From Sphingomonas sp. Leaf339 (lineage in GTDB: Bacteria > Pseudomonadota > Alphaproteobacteria > Sphingomonadales > Sphingomonadaceae), in assembly GCF_001426195.1 (NCBI RefSeq), contig NZ_LMRS01000061.1, forward strand, positions 19,881 through 83,880: 64,000 bases of DNA. The letters are read 5' to 3'. This document shows positions 16,349 through 24,641 of the stretch, one piece after another. The notes under the pieces were generated by a model. The model ran no database searches, was not told the DNA's origin, and was given only the letters and a program-made list of their open reading frames with translations. Numbering within the stretch: the stretch's first letter is position 1; each line of letters starts with the position of its first letter. The position numbers were made by a program, and so were the translations under genes.

Positions 16349-17080
16349 ATGACCATGAAGAGCTTCGCGCTGCTCGGTAGCGCAATCGTCGCCTTGGGTG
16401 GATGCAGTGGCCCAAGCTCGAACGAGGCAAATGGGACAGCGGCGTCGGGTCCGGCAACGACCGCGACCCGCGTCCGCGGCGTCGTGCAATCCGTTGGTCC
16501 AAATGCTCTTGCGGTGCAGACCTATGATGGTCGTGCTGTGTCCGTGCCGCTCGACACCAAGACCGGCTTCGCATGGGTGGTCGGTTCCAGTCTGGCCACG
16601 CTGAAGGACGGCGATTTCATCGGCACGGCAACGACAGGGGCCGGAGACACAGTGCGCGCAGTCGAACTGGTCATCTTCCCGGAATCGATGCGCGGGACAG
16701 GCGAGGGTCATTATGACTGGGACGTTCCCGGCGTCGTCGCCGCGGCTGGTGGCGATGCGAGCGGATCAAGCGCCATGACCAATGGCACGGTTGAGCAGCA
16801 AAGCGCCATGACCAACGGCACCGTGGAGCAACAGAGTGCCATGACTAACGGCACGGTGACAGAGGGTGCCGGCAAGTCCGGCGAGACGACGCTGACCGTC
16901 TCCTACAAGGGCGGAAAGACCAAGGTTCTCGTGCCGGCCGGCACGCCGGTGGTCCGCTTCGAGCCGACGCAGCGGTCAGTGCTGGCGAAAGGTCAGAAGG
17001 TTTTCGTCGTCACCGACGCGAGCGCGCCGGGAGCCAAGTTCGTCGCGATTGGCAAGGACGGGATCACGCCGCCCATGTAA
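16349..17080 (+). CDS. Lipoprotein with MTNGTV tandem repeats
   Basis: 243 residues from the ATG at 16349, preceded by AGGGATG. A lipobox (VALGGCSG) predicts an outer-membrane or inner-membrane lipoprotein. Residues about 40-130 form a beta-rich domain beginning TRVRGVVQSVGPNALAVQ, resembling DUF5666-like OB folds. Next come three near-identical 11-residue units of the type SAMTNGTVEQQ. A second beta domain follows, with TLTVSYKGGKTKVLVPAGTP. Related sphingomonad proteins have been labelled metal ABC transporter permease, which this sequence does not support: no membrane segments. Confidence 0.75.
   Translation: MTMKSFALLGSAIVALGGCSGPSSNEANGTAASGPATTATRVRGVVQSVGPNALAVQTYDGRAVSVPLDTKTGFAWVVGSSLATLKDGDFIGTATTGAGDTVRAVELVIFPESMRGTGEGHYDWDVPGVVAAAGGDASGSSAMTNGTVEQQSAMTNGTVEQQSAMTNGTVTEGAGKSGETTLTVSYKGGKTKVLVPAGTPVVRFEPTQRSVLAKGQKVFVVTDASAPGAKFVAIGKDGITPPM
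16769..16858 (+). repeat. 33-bp in-frame tandem repeat inside the lipoprotein gene
   Basis: Two full 33-bp units (16769-16801, 16802-16834) and a partial third (16835-16858) encode SAMTNGTVEQQ twice and SAMTNGTV once. The units differ mostly at third positions, so the array is not a recent slippage product. Confidence 0.9.
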
Positions 17081-17099
17081 CCGCTCGCCCGGTGACGCG

Positions 17100-17354
17100 T
17101 CACGGCGTCGGCGGGATGGCTATTGTGTGAGGCAGCTTGGCGGCGCGTAATTCGTTCGCCAGGTCCTGCCACCGGATACCACTCCTCCCGCCGACGTCGA
17201 AGGCGCCGGGTTGACCATCGGCAATAGCTAAAGCTGCATCACCGAACATTGCCCTGAGTGCAGCCGTCATATCAAGGATGCGCCGGTAGCGACCTTCCGA
17301 GCCCGCTTCGACCGAAGCTGCAGTATCTGAGGAGAGGTCGGGCTCAGGGTTCAT
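17100..17354 (-). CDS. Hypothetical protein
   Basis: 84 residues from the ATG at 17354 (a longer start at 17390 is possible). An acidic N-terminus precedes a helical region (GRYRRILDMTAALRAMFGDAA) and a short C-terminal end (WQDLANELRAAKLPHTIAI). No signal peptide or membrane segment. It converges on the lipoprotein gene with only 19 nt between stops. No clear ribosome site is visible, so the call rests on composition. Family not recognised. Confidence 0.5.
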   Translation of the reverse strand: MNPEPDLSSDTAASVEAGSEGRYRRILDMTAALRAMFGDAALAIADGQPGAFDVGGRSGIRWQDLANELRAAKLPHTIAIPPTP

Positions 17355-17551
17355 GATCGAGATACGGCGGGTGCAGCGGTTTCGATGCAAAGTCTGCGGG
17401 TTCGCTGGTCATGCCGTGGACCATGGCGATGTACCGTCCGCGCCGGCGCCCCGGAGTGGAGACAAGAGCGATCCACAAGGTCGAACATGCGTCCACCCAT
17501 GTTGATGATCGATCGCATCATTGCAGAGACGGAAAGAGGACGTTGAACAGC

Positions 17552-18406
17552 ATGACCACGACCCTTCGCGCTCGCCTCACGGTCCTGGCTAGCCTCTTCG
17601 CCGCTGGCTGCTCGCCGTTAGGCGTGTTCGACACGCTGGTGCCTAAAGATCGAGGTGCGGGAAGGGTCGCAACCGCCGTAGCATACGGTAACGATCCACG
17701 TCAGAGGCTGGACGTTTATGCACCGCGGCCGCAACCAATCGGCCGGCGACCGGTGGTGGTGTTCTTCTATGGCGGAAGCTGGAACAGCGGATCGCGCTCA
17801 GGTTATGCCTTCGTCGGCAGAGCGTTGGCGGCAAAGGGGTTCGTTGTCGTTATCCCCGACTATAGGCTCGTGCCTACGGTTCGCTATCCATCCTTCGTGG
17901 AGGATGGCGCAGCAGCCGTACGCTGGACCGAGGCACATGCTGCAGAGTTCGGCGGGGACCCGGCTCGGCTCATACTGATGGGTCATTCGGCGGGCGCCTA
18001 TATCGCCGCCATGCTAGCGGTAGACGATCGTTGGCTGAAGGACGATCGGCAGGCGGTCAGAGGCTTCATAGGAATGGCTGGCCCCTATGACTTTGCTCCT
18101 TTCGATGTCGACGCCAGCCGTGCCGCGTTCGGTGGATGGCCCCGGCCCAAGGACACGCAGCCCGTCACGTGGGCCGGGACCGGAGATCCACCAGCGTTGC
18201 TGCTCGTTGGAGCGGACGACACCATTGTCCGCCCGCGTAACAGTGAAGCGCTCGGCGCAAGATTGCGTGCGGGTGGCGTTTCGGTGGACCTCCGGTCCTA
18301 TCCGAAGATGGGCCATGTTAGCCTGCTCCTGGCGCTAGCGCGCCCATTTAGGAGCAGGGCACCGGTGCTCGAGGATGTCGCCAGCTTCGTAGGCAAGGTA
18401 AATTGA
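17552..18406 (+). CDS. Lipoprotein alpha/beta hydrolase (carboxylesterase type)
   Basis: 284 residues from the ATG at 17552 with GAGGACG upstream. A lipobox LFAAGCSP gives a lipid anchor. The core has VVVFFYGGSW (oxyanion), VIPDYRLVP, the nucleophile elbow GHSAGA, and downstream Asp in VGADDTIVRP and His in MGHVSLL. This is the BD-FAE/kynurenine-formamidase-like branch of alpha/beta hydrolases. Two more hydrolases lie within 3 kb but are not closely similar in their motifs. Substrate unknown. Confidence 0.87.
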   Translation: MTTTLRARLTVLASLFAAGCSPLGVFDTLVPKDRGAGRVATAVAYGNDPRQRLDVYAPRPQPIGRRPVVVFFYGGSWNSGSRSGYAFVGRALAAKGFVVVIPDYRLVPTVRYPSFVEDGAAAVRWTEAHAAEFGGDPARLILMGHSAGAYIAAMLAVDDRWLKDDRQAVRGFIGMAGPYDFAPFDVDASRAAFGGWPRPKDTQPVTWAGTGDPPALLLVGADDTIVRPRNSEALGARLRAGGVSVDLRSYPKMGHVSLLLALARPFRSRAPVLEDVASFVGKVN

Positions 18407-18536
18407 TCGTACGTCTTGGACGGTGCTCGATACATAGAAAATGCTCAGCCGAAAGGCAGTTTCAAACTCGACGTCCCCTCAGTCGGCGAGAATGCGGGTT
18501 CCACTCCCCTGTTGCGCTATTTGCAGCAACCTGAAC

Positions 18537-18591
18537 GAACGTTTGAAGTCGGAAAGGCGAAGGGTCACCGGGAACGTCTGCTTGTGGGTCT
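18537..18591 (+). repeat. Bipartite 35-nt intergenic repeat, copy 4
   Basis: Box A GAACGTTTGAAGTCGGAAA begins at 18537 and box B GAACGTCTGCTTGTGGGTC at 18572, exactly 35 nt apart, in the 226-bp gap between two convergent genes. Confidence 0.55.
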
Positions 18592-18632
18592 ACCAGCACG
18601 AAGCTTGATCGTTAGCTTACGAGCGCGCGTAT

Positions 18633-19493
18633 TTAACCTTCCAGTATGCCAAGGCGCCAAAGGATAGCAGGACCCCATCCGAGAAAGGTGATCATTGTCG
18701 TCGCGAGCAGAAGGCAGGCCGCCACTGTGCTTAACACCAAAGTCGCTACGATTTTGGTCGACGCGGAGGCGTTGCGTTGCCGCCCCTGGATGAAGAACTC
18801 TGCTACAGCCAAGTTTGGCAGGTAGAACCAGAAGACCATGATCATGTCGAACCAGCCATCGAATGTCTTCGTATGTCCAACGCCGCCGGCTAGCAGGCGC
18901 CAGAAGCCATAGTCCATCCGGTAAAGCCAGGAGCCGATTGCTAGCGCGAACAGCCGGATGGCCCAAGCCCGATGCTGAACGAGACGTCGTGCCATAGCAT
19001 GCCGGACAGTCTCTTCGGCGGCGACCGCCATCAACGCGCCGTATAGTGCAAAGCCGGTACTCATTACCGGTCCGCCAACGGTCCCGCGGAACACGATGTA
19101 AACCAGGCCTCCGATGCCTGTCACGAAGGCCGCCGTCGCGTATACTCTGCCAGTCCAGCGGTGCAGGACGGGGTGGCGCTGTCGAACCCCAGCCATCAGT
19201 TGAATCGGTCCCAATAGAAGCAGCACGGCGCCAAAGCCGAAGTGTAGGCCAATGCCGACGTTCGCAGACAGCGAACCTTGAGCGTACAGACCCGGAAAGC
19301 CGTCATTCCAATCCTGATACGTCCCGGCCACCGCGCCACCGACGTACAGCGCCAAAATAAACGCTGCGAAGATGCCCGAGCTGATCCAGACGATGGCGAC
19401 TAGGCTTCTGGCAGACCAGCGCAAAGCCTTATCGACCCACCCGGCGTTAAGCCTGGAGTTTGGCAGTGCATCTGCATCGCGCAAGGTAGCCAA
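18633..19493 (-). CDS. DUF2306-type integral membrane protein
   Basis: 286 residues with about seven hydrophobic helices. A conserved-looking arrangement of histidines and arginines sits between helices (GLHFGFGAVLLLLGPIQL, RHPVLHRWTGRVY, RLVQHRAWAIRLFALAIGSW), as in DUF2306 proteins, which resemble heme-binding four-helix membrane proteins. Convergent with the hydrolase at 17552. Function unknown. Confidence 0.8.
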   Translation of the reverse strand: MATLRDADALPNSRLNAGWVDKALRWSARSLVAIVWISSGIFAAFILALYVGGAVAGTYQDWNDGFPGLYAQGSLSANVGIGLHFGFGAVLLLLGPIQLMAGVRQRHPVLHRWTGRVYATAAFVTGIGGLVYIVFRGTVGGPVMSTGFALYGALMAVAAEETVRHAMARRLVQHRAWAIRLFALAIGSWLYRMDYGFWRLLAGGVGHTKTFDGWFDMIMVFWFYLPNLAVAEFFIQGRQRNASASTKIVATLVLSTVAACLLLATTMITFLGWGPAILWRLGILEG

Positions 19494-19610
19494 CGGCGTT
19501 GCCCCTTCAATGGCAAACGGAGGCTGTCACACTGCATTAGCTGACGCAACTTACTTGCCGAATGGTCGGCTCAGGCGGGTCAACCCTCTATCCGGCACGC
19601 GCTGGCCAAC

Positions 19611-20525
19611 CTATTCTGGTAGCTTCCGGACCGCGTCCGTTATCAGCGCTACCGTTCCCTGGCCCTGCGGCAAAGTTGGATTGATGATGCTGAAGTGACC
19701 GGTTTTAGCCGGCCGGTAAGCAGTGACCGGATCGCCTGATCGACGCGCCTTGTCGATATAAGGCTGCATGAGATCGGCGAACGCCGCCTGTGCGAGGTAC
19801 TGGGGGACGTGCAGCGGCAGGTGATCCTGAGGAGAAGCGTCACGGTAGCGTTGCGGCACCTGAGCCGGTGTTCCGCCCATAAAGGGCACGATCACGGGTT
19901 TGCCGCAGGCGTCCGCATCATGGCCAATGAATTCGGCCAGCGCACCCGGCCCGTCGATCGCCACTACCGCCTTTGGCAGCAACGGATCGGGCAACGCTAC
20001 CTGGCTACCAGGCGATAGCCGATCGCGCGTCGCGCTCCAGAGTGCGAGTTGCGCACCTGCCGAGTGCCCGGCGACCACCAGTCGGTTCAGGTCGAGCGGG
20101 TAACGCCGAGCAAGCTGCCTCAGCGCATCGATCGCGGTGCCCACGTCGCGCATCGTTCCGGGCCATCCACCACCGGCATCGCCGACGACGCGGTACTGCA
20201 CGTTCAGGGTGGCGATGCCTCGCCTGGTCAGTGAATCGGCAATGGGTGCGATCGTCCCGCTACTGCCGAAGCTGACGTCCCAGCAACCACCGTGGATGAT
20301 CACGGCGATCGGGAAGGGCCCTTTACCGGGCGGCACGCGCAGATCGGCATATTGCTTCGGTGCGGGGCCGTAGCGGAGAGTCTCGGTCGGAGCGCTCACC
20401 GCCATGCGCTCAAGCGCGGACGGACCGTAGAAGTGCCAAAGATAAGCGAAGCGGGCGTACGGCCACGACGCGATGCCGAGCCCGACGATGACTATTACGA
20501 TGCCGCCCCAGATCCACTTTCGCAT
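19611..20525 (-). CDS. Membrane-anchored alpha/beta hydrolase
   Basis: 304 residues starting with a single membrane anchor or signal (WIWGGIVIVIVGLGIASW). The hydrolase domain has VIIHGGCWDVSFG (oxyanion), NVQYRVVGDAGGGWP, the elbow GHSAGA, and a late FSIINP where a histidine closes the triad (TGHFSI). It resembles the BD-FAE esterase branch, as does the lipoprotein hydrolase at 17552. Likely acts in the periplasm. Substrate unknown. Confidence 0.85.
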   Translation of the reverse strand: MRKWIWGGIVIVIVGLGIASWPYARFAYLWHFYGPSALERMAVSAPTETLRYGPAPKQYADLRVPPGKGPFPIAVIIHGGCWDVSFGSSGTIAPIADSLTRRGIATLNVQYRVVGDAGGGWPGTMRDVGTAIDALRQLARRYPLDLNRLVVAGHSAGAQLALWSATRDRLSPGSQVALPDPLLPKAVVAIDGPGALAEFIGHDADACGKPVIVPFMGGTPAQVPQRYRDASPQDHLPLHVPQYLAQAAFADLMQPYIDKARRSGDPVTAYRPAKTGHFSIINPTLPQGQGTVALITDAVRKLPE

Positions 20526-20595
20526 AAGACGCCCCCGCCAGCTTCCTCAGTAGTAGCACCATCGAGCGGCAAAAGGGAGCGCTGGCAACCTGAAC

Positions 20596-20650
20596 GAACG
20601 ACCGAAGCCTGGAAGGCGTTTGAGCCGGCTTAGCGTCGGGTTCTGGGTCA
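20596..20650 (+). repeat. Bipartite 35-nt intergenic repeat, copy 5
   Basis: Box A GAACGACCGAAGCCTGG begins at 20596 and box B TAGCGTCGGGTTCTGGGTC at 20631, 35 nt apart. As with copy 3, an orphan-gene copy follows at once. Confidence 0.55.
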
Positions 20651-20718
20651 AGCGGCCCGGCGGTCGCCAAGCATAGACCCTCGGTATAAAGGCAAGCCGC
20701 GATCACGGAAAAAAGGAC

Positions 20719-20961
20719 ACCGTCGTCATAGTCGATCATCTCGCACCTGACGCTTATGGCCTCCTTATCCTAGCACCTGAGATTGCGCTTGGCAGTGGCT
20801 GGCTTGGCGGCGACAGGGTCGTCGGTCGCGCGGCCATCCGTGACCTGTTAAATAAGGCGGCACGTTTCAACGAAGACGAACGGCAGAGACTAACTATCCA
20901 TTTGCCCAGCAGAGGACTCACGCTCCGGTTCGATGAGGTCGAACGATGCTGCGGAGCGTAA
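20719..20961 (+). pseudogene. Orphan protein, copy 2, without start
   Basis: Exactly 81 codons, the same length and stop context as the core of copy 1 (15339-15581), with 65 of 80 residues identical. The frame reaches an upstream TAG with no ATG, GTG or TTG, and a one-base insertion in an A run (20709-20714) shifts it relative to copy 1. The base matching copy 1's ATG is a CTG here. It is either a recent pseudogene or uses an unrecognised start. Homology extends upstream through the repeat boxes, so the whole repeat plus gene was duplicated. Confidence 0.5.
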
Positions 20962-20985
20962 CACTGCTCCGCAATAACACCTGAA

Positions 20986-21040
20986 TGGACGCCCGTTTCG
21001 AATAGCACTTTTAGTAGGCTGAGCGTCCGCTTCTGGATCT
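20986..21040 (+). repeat. Bipartite 35-nt intergenic repeat, copy 7 (weak)
   Basis: A degenerate box A (TGGACGCCCGTTTCG) at 20986 and box B GAGCGTCCGCTTCTGGATC at 21021, again 35 nt apart. Weaker than the other copies. Confidence 0.35.
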
Positions 21041-21045
21041 CAGGA

Positions 21046-21990
21046 TCAGAAATTCTGTTCGGAGACAGTCCAATTTGGCGATCCTACTAGCGCTGCGAGT
21101 TCCTTCCCCGAGAGCCAAGCTGCCTCGATCCGTGGTCCTAGAAGCCAGTCGCCGCAGGCGCCTAGGCGGATATTCGCGTTCCAGATCGCACCGTAGTTCG
21201 ACGCGTCGACTTTCGCATACCGCCAGCGATGGACGCTGGTCGCGATGACGGCATGCGACCCGGCGCCGATGTGGTCCGCGAACGCCGCGAGAAGTGCGCG
21301 TTGGACCGTGTCCGGAGCGTCTTCGAGATGCGCGCACGACCAATCGGCGCTGGCCTGAAGCACCCAGGCCTCCGGTCCGGTCCGCGCTGGCTTGGCCGAG
21401 TTGCGGACGGCGGATCCGATGATGCCGAGATCCGTGAGCCGATCGCGATCGATCGGTACGGGGCCGTCGAATGCTGCCATGACGGTCCAGCACGGATCAG
21501 ACACCGCGGAACGGGCTGCATCGGCCAGCGCGACATCGTGGGCGGCAACCAAGGAGGCGACCTGTTCGGCGGGCACCGCGACGATCGCCGCGTCGAACCA
21601 CTCGTTACCGAACCGCCATCCGCCGTCATAAGTCAGGGTGTCGATGGCCGTGTTCCAGCGGACGTCGCCGTCGCTCGCCATCGCGCGGATCGGCGCGTTC
21701 ATCGCCGGCGTCCCGACCCACGCATCTGGGCCAGCCGGAGACCAGCGCGCGACGTGGCCGTCTTGCGCCCAATGCTCGACCTGCGCGACGAACGCGGGGT
21801 CGCGTGCCGTCAGATATTGCGCGCCGTGATCAAACCCGGCTTCACCCAGCGGGGTGTCGATACGGCGGGTCGACATGCGGCCACCCGGCCCGCGCCCCTT
21901 GTCGAACACGATGACACCGTGACCCTGGTGGCGAAGCGCCTGCGCGCAGGACAGGCCCGCCATTCCCGCGCCGATGATTCCGATCCGCAT
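21046..21990 (-). CDS. FAD-dependent oxidoreductase, renalase/amine-oxidase-like
   Basis: 314 residues from the ATG at 21990; the frame continues upstream but the GIIGAGMAGLS FAD motif normally sits at the N-terminus. Next come the VFDKGRGPGGRMSTRR flavin-binding segment and FDHGAQYLTA, both typical of small renalase-like NAD(P)/FAD proteins. The C-terminal AWLSGKELAALV closes the FAD domain. Likely cytoplasmic; bacterial renalase-like enzymes oxidise aberrant dihydro-NAD(P), but the substrate here is not shown. Confidence 0.88.
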   Translation of the reverse strand: MRIGIIGAGMAGLSCAQALRHQGHGVIVFDKGRGPGGRMSTRRIDTPLGEAGFDHGAQYLTARDPAFVAQVEHWAQDGHVARWSPAGPDAWVGTPAMNAPIRAMASDGDVRWNTAIDTLTYDGGWRFGNEWFDAAIVAVPAEQVASLVAAHDVALADAARSAVSDPCWTVMAAFDGPVPIDRDRLTDLGIIGSAVRNSAKPARTGPEAWVLQASADWSCAHLEDAPDTVQRALLAAFADHIGAGSHAVIATSVHRWRYAKVDASNYGAIWNANIRLGACGDWLLGPRIEAAWLSGKELAALVGSPNWTVSEQNF

Positions 21991-22119
21991 GACTACCCCC
22001 GTGTCGGCGGGCAGCAAACGAACTTGTGGCCGACCGGACATCTTCAAACGCGGAGTTTGTCGATTGGAGCCGACAACACTTAGATTCTCGTTTCAGGCCG
22101 CCGGCTCCGGGATGATGGT

Positions 22120-23223
22120 TCAGCTTCGAACGTCGCCGCCGCCGAAGACGACCTGATTGCGCACGATAGGGGCGAACAGTCCGTAGAGAAACGGCAGGTT
22201 GCCACCGCTCACCGCATCGAGCGAAGCAAAGTGCTCGGGTGGCAGGGTGAGGCCGAGCGCGGCGACATTGTCGGTTACCTGCTCCGCCCGGCTCACGCCC
22301 ATCAGCGTCGATGCGACGCCGGGCTGCCCGACCACCCAGGACAGCGCGACGCGCGCCGACGTCTCGTTAATCTCCGCTGCGACGCGCTTCAGTTCGTCGA
22401 GGATTTTCCAGTTGCGCTCGGTGAACAGCGTGTCGCCGAACGGATTGTCGCCATCGAGCCGCTTGTCGTCGACGGGCCGCGCCGTGTCGTCGTGCCCGGC
22501 CTGGTTGGGGACGCCACCCGCGCGCTTCGGGCCCGCCTCGACGGTCGCGCGGTCGTATTTGCCGGTGAGCAGGCCATAGGCGAGGGGACTCCAGGGCACG
22601 AGACCCATGCCCGCCGATCGCGCGAGCGGCAGGTGCTCGGCTTCGACCCCGCGTTCGACCAGCGAATAGAAATATTGCAGGCCGATCGGCGCCGGATCGC
22701 CCTGGACCCGCGCCAGCGTCGCGAGTTCGGCGACATACCAGGCGGGTGTGTTGGATATGCCCCAGTAGCGGATCTTGCCCGCTGCGACGAGCGCGGTCAT
22801 CGTCCGCAGCAGTTCCTCGGGCGGCGTGACGCCGTCCCAGACATGCACCCAGTACAGGTCGATAAAGTCCGTCCGGAGGCGGCGGAGCGATCCTTCGACG
22901 GACGCTAGGATGTGGCGCGTGCCATTGCCGCCTGCGTGATAGCCGCGGCCGGTCGCAAACCCCGATTTCGTCGCAATGACGATCCGATCGCGCGACGATT
23001 GCGCGGCGACGAAACTGCCGACCATCTCTTCCGATCGCCCGCCTGCATAGACGTCAGCGGTGTCGATAAAATTGCCGCCCAGATCGGTGTAGCGATCGAA
23101 CACCGCGCGACTGCCGCTCTCGTCCACCCCCCATCGCGGCGTACCGAAGGTCATCGTGCCGAGCGCCAGCGGGCTGACGAGAAGGCCGGAGCGGCCGAGC
23201 GGGCGATAGGTGTCGAGGTTCAT
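22120..23223 (-). CDS. Aldo/keto reductase
   Basis: 367 residues with the AKR barrel: N-terminal YRPLGRSGLLVSPLALGTM, the catalytic Asp and Tyr of FIDTADVYAGGRSEE, a Lys in VIATKSGF, and the NADPH-binding GVSRAEQVTDNV near the end. Similar to the Tas/YajO-like branch acting on small aldehydes or sugars. A divergent LysR gene starts 96 nt away and is the likely regulator. Confidence 0.92.
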   Translation of the reverse strand: MNLDTYRPLGRSGLLVSPLALGTMTFGTPRWGVDESGSRAVFDRYTDLGGNFIDTADVYAGGRSEEMVGSFVAAQSSRDRIVIATKSGFATGRGYHAGGNGTRHILASVEGSLRRLRTDFIDLYWVHVWDGVTPPEELLRTMTALVAAGKIRYWGISNTPAWYVAELATLARVQGDPAPIGLQYFYSLVERGVEAEHLPLARSAGMGLVPWSPLAYGLLTGKYDRATVEAGPKRAGGVPNQAGHDDTARPVDDKRLDGDNPFGDTLFTERNWKILDELKRVAAEINETSARVALSWVVGQPGVASTLMGVSRAEQVTDNVAALGLTLPPEHFASLDAVSGGNLPFLYGLFAPIVRNQVVFGGGDVRS

Positions 23224-23318
23224 GATGGCATCCTGCAGTGTGTCGTCTCCAGATGGACGCCCGACCGCCCGAGGATTAGATCATCTGCGGCGCATGGGTT
23301 GCTGAAGGATGTTCAGGA

Positions 23319-24206
23319 ATGGATCGTGATCTCTGGTCCGGTCTCGCGGTGTTCGAAACGATCGTCGAGGCTGGCAGCTTTGCGCGAGCGGCAACGCGGC
23401 TTGGATTGTCCGCCTCTGCGCTCAGCCATGCGATGCGATCGCTGGAGACGAAATTGGGCGTTCGACTGCTCGACCGTACCACCCGGTCGCTGGCGCCGAC
23501 GCCGGCAGGCGAGGAACTGCTCGCGCGGTTGAGACCGGCGATCGCTTCGGTCGCCGGCGCGCTGGCCGATCTCGACAATGCCCGCGAACGCCCGGCGGGG
23601 CGGATCCGGGTCAGCGCGCACCGGGTCGCGGCGATCTACGCCATCCTGCCGCGGCTGGCCGACTTTGCGCGCGCCTATCCCGACATCGCTGTCGAATTGG
23701 TGGTCGACGACGGGTTCGTCGACATCGTCGCGGACCGTTTCGATTGCGGGGTCCGGCATGCCCAGACGCTGCAGGCCGACATGATATCGGTGCGGATCAG
23801 CGCCCCGGTGCCGCTCGTCTTCGTCGCCGCCCCGGCCTACCTCGCCGATCATCCCGCTCCCATCGGGCCCGACGATATCGTCGCGCATCGGTGCCTGTGT
23901 TACCGATACACGTCCTCTGGTGTCGTCCACCGGTGGGAGTTCGAGCGGGATGGCCGGACGGTGGAACGGTCGGTCCGTGGCGACTTCATCACCAACGATA
24001 TCGACGTGATGCGCAACGCCGCAGTGGCAGGGTTGGGGCTGACTTGCCTGCCGCTACCACATGCCGCGCTGCAATTGGCCGACGGTACGCTGGTCGAAGT
24101 GCTGGCCGGCTGGGCACCGACGCTGCCCCCGAACCACCTCTACTATCCCAGCCGCCGCCAACCCACTGCCGCCTTCCAGGCCTTCGTGACGGCGATGCGC
24201 GTCTGA
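23319..24206 (+). CDS. LysR family transcriptional regulator
   Basis: 295 residues. An N-terminal winged helix (FARAATRLGLSASALSHAMRSLETKLGVRLLDRTTR) is followed by the periplasmic-binding-like effector domain with RIRVSAHR and DCGVRHAQTLQADM. This is the CrgA/AaeR-like group common beside reductases. It reads away from the aldo/keto reductase gene, and co-inducer control of that gene is the simplest idea. No clear T-N11-A operator was found in the 95-nt gap. Confidence 0.92.
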   Translation: MDRDLWSGLAVFETIVEAGSFARAATRLGLSASALSHAMRSLETKLGVRLLDRTTRSLAPTPAGEELLARLRPAIASVAGALADLDNARERPAGRIRVSAHRVAAIYAILPRLADFARAYPDIAVELVVDDGFVDIVADRFDCGVRHAQTLQADMISVRISAPVPLVFVAAPAYLADHPAPIGPDDIVAHRCLCYRYTSSGVVHRWEFERDGRTVERSVRGDFITNDIDVMRNAAVAGLGLTCLPLPHAALQLADGTLVEVLAGWAPTLPPNHLYYPSRRQPTAAFQAFVTAMRV

Positions 24207-24611
24207 TCGCAAGCATGCTTTGAAAAGATTGAGGGCAGTTGATGATCAGGACCACGGCTCGCTTTGGTGGGGGACGTAACCGTCAACCTTCGAAGACCCA
24301 AGGGTATGAACGAGTGTCTGGAGTTGGGAAACGGGAAGGCCGGCCTGAACGTCTGGAAGTGGGTCCTCTCGATCGGAAGCTGCCGGACGGCTTCCGACCC
24401 AATTCCCGACGTTAAGCTTGACGCAGCGCTCTCCCGATACCGGCCGTTCGTTCTTCTAGCCACTGCGGGGCCGGGGCGACTGACCTTGGGATTTCTCTGC
24501 AGACAGCTTTAAGTATCGTAAGGGTCGAAAGCCGCCGGTGCGCTGTATCAAAATCGTTTGATTGAGAGGGTCGCCCGGTCTCTCATCCAGCCTGAGGGTG
24601 AGTATCCGGCG
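24207..24611. other. Intergenic stretch carrying one bipartite repeat
   Basis: About 400 bp between convergent LysR and VOC genes. Besides repeat copy 6 at 24312-24366, a possible small hairpin (GGAAGC / GCTTCC) lies near 24378-24398. No gene is supported. Confidence 0.4.
24312..24366 (+). repeat. Bipartite 35-nt intergenic repeat, copy 6
   Basis: Box A GAGTGTCTGGAGTTGGGAA begins at 24312 and box B GAACGTCTGGAAGTGGGTC at 24347, exactly 35 nt apart. This is the copy in which the two boxes resemble each other best. Confidence 0.65.
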
Positions 24612-24639
24612 TTCAAAAGAGCCCGCTTCTTTGCGGGCT
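24612..24639 (-). terminator. Rho-independent terminator of the VOC gene
   Basis: A perfect 7-bp stem (AGCCCGC / GCGGGCT, 24620-24639) lies 2 nt past the VOC stop. On the minus strand it is followed by CTTTTGAAC, a T-rich tail. Confidence 0.8.
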
Positions 24640-24641
24640 GT

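Noticed and set aside
16769..16858. Tandem 33-bp units considered as a short CRISPR array
   Set aside because: The units are contiguous without spacers and are translated in frame in a lipoprotein.
20754..21008. Minus-strand frame matching a similar one at 15374-15709
   Set aside because: The two minus frames are conserved only because the plus-strand core is duplicated; most differences in the inspected stretch are silent in the plus frame.
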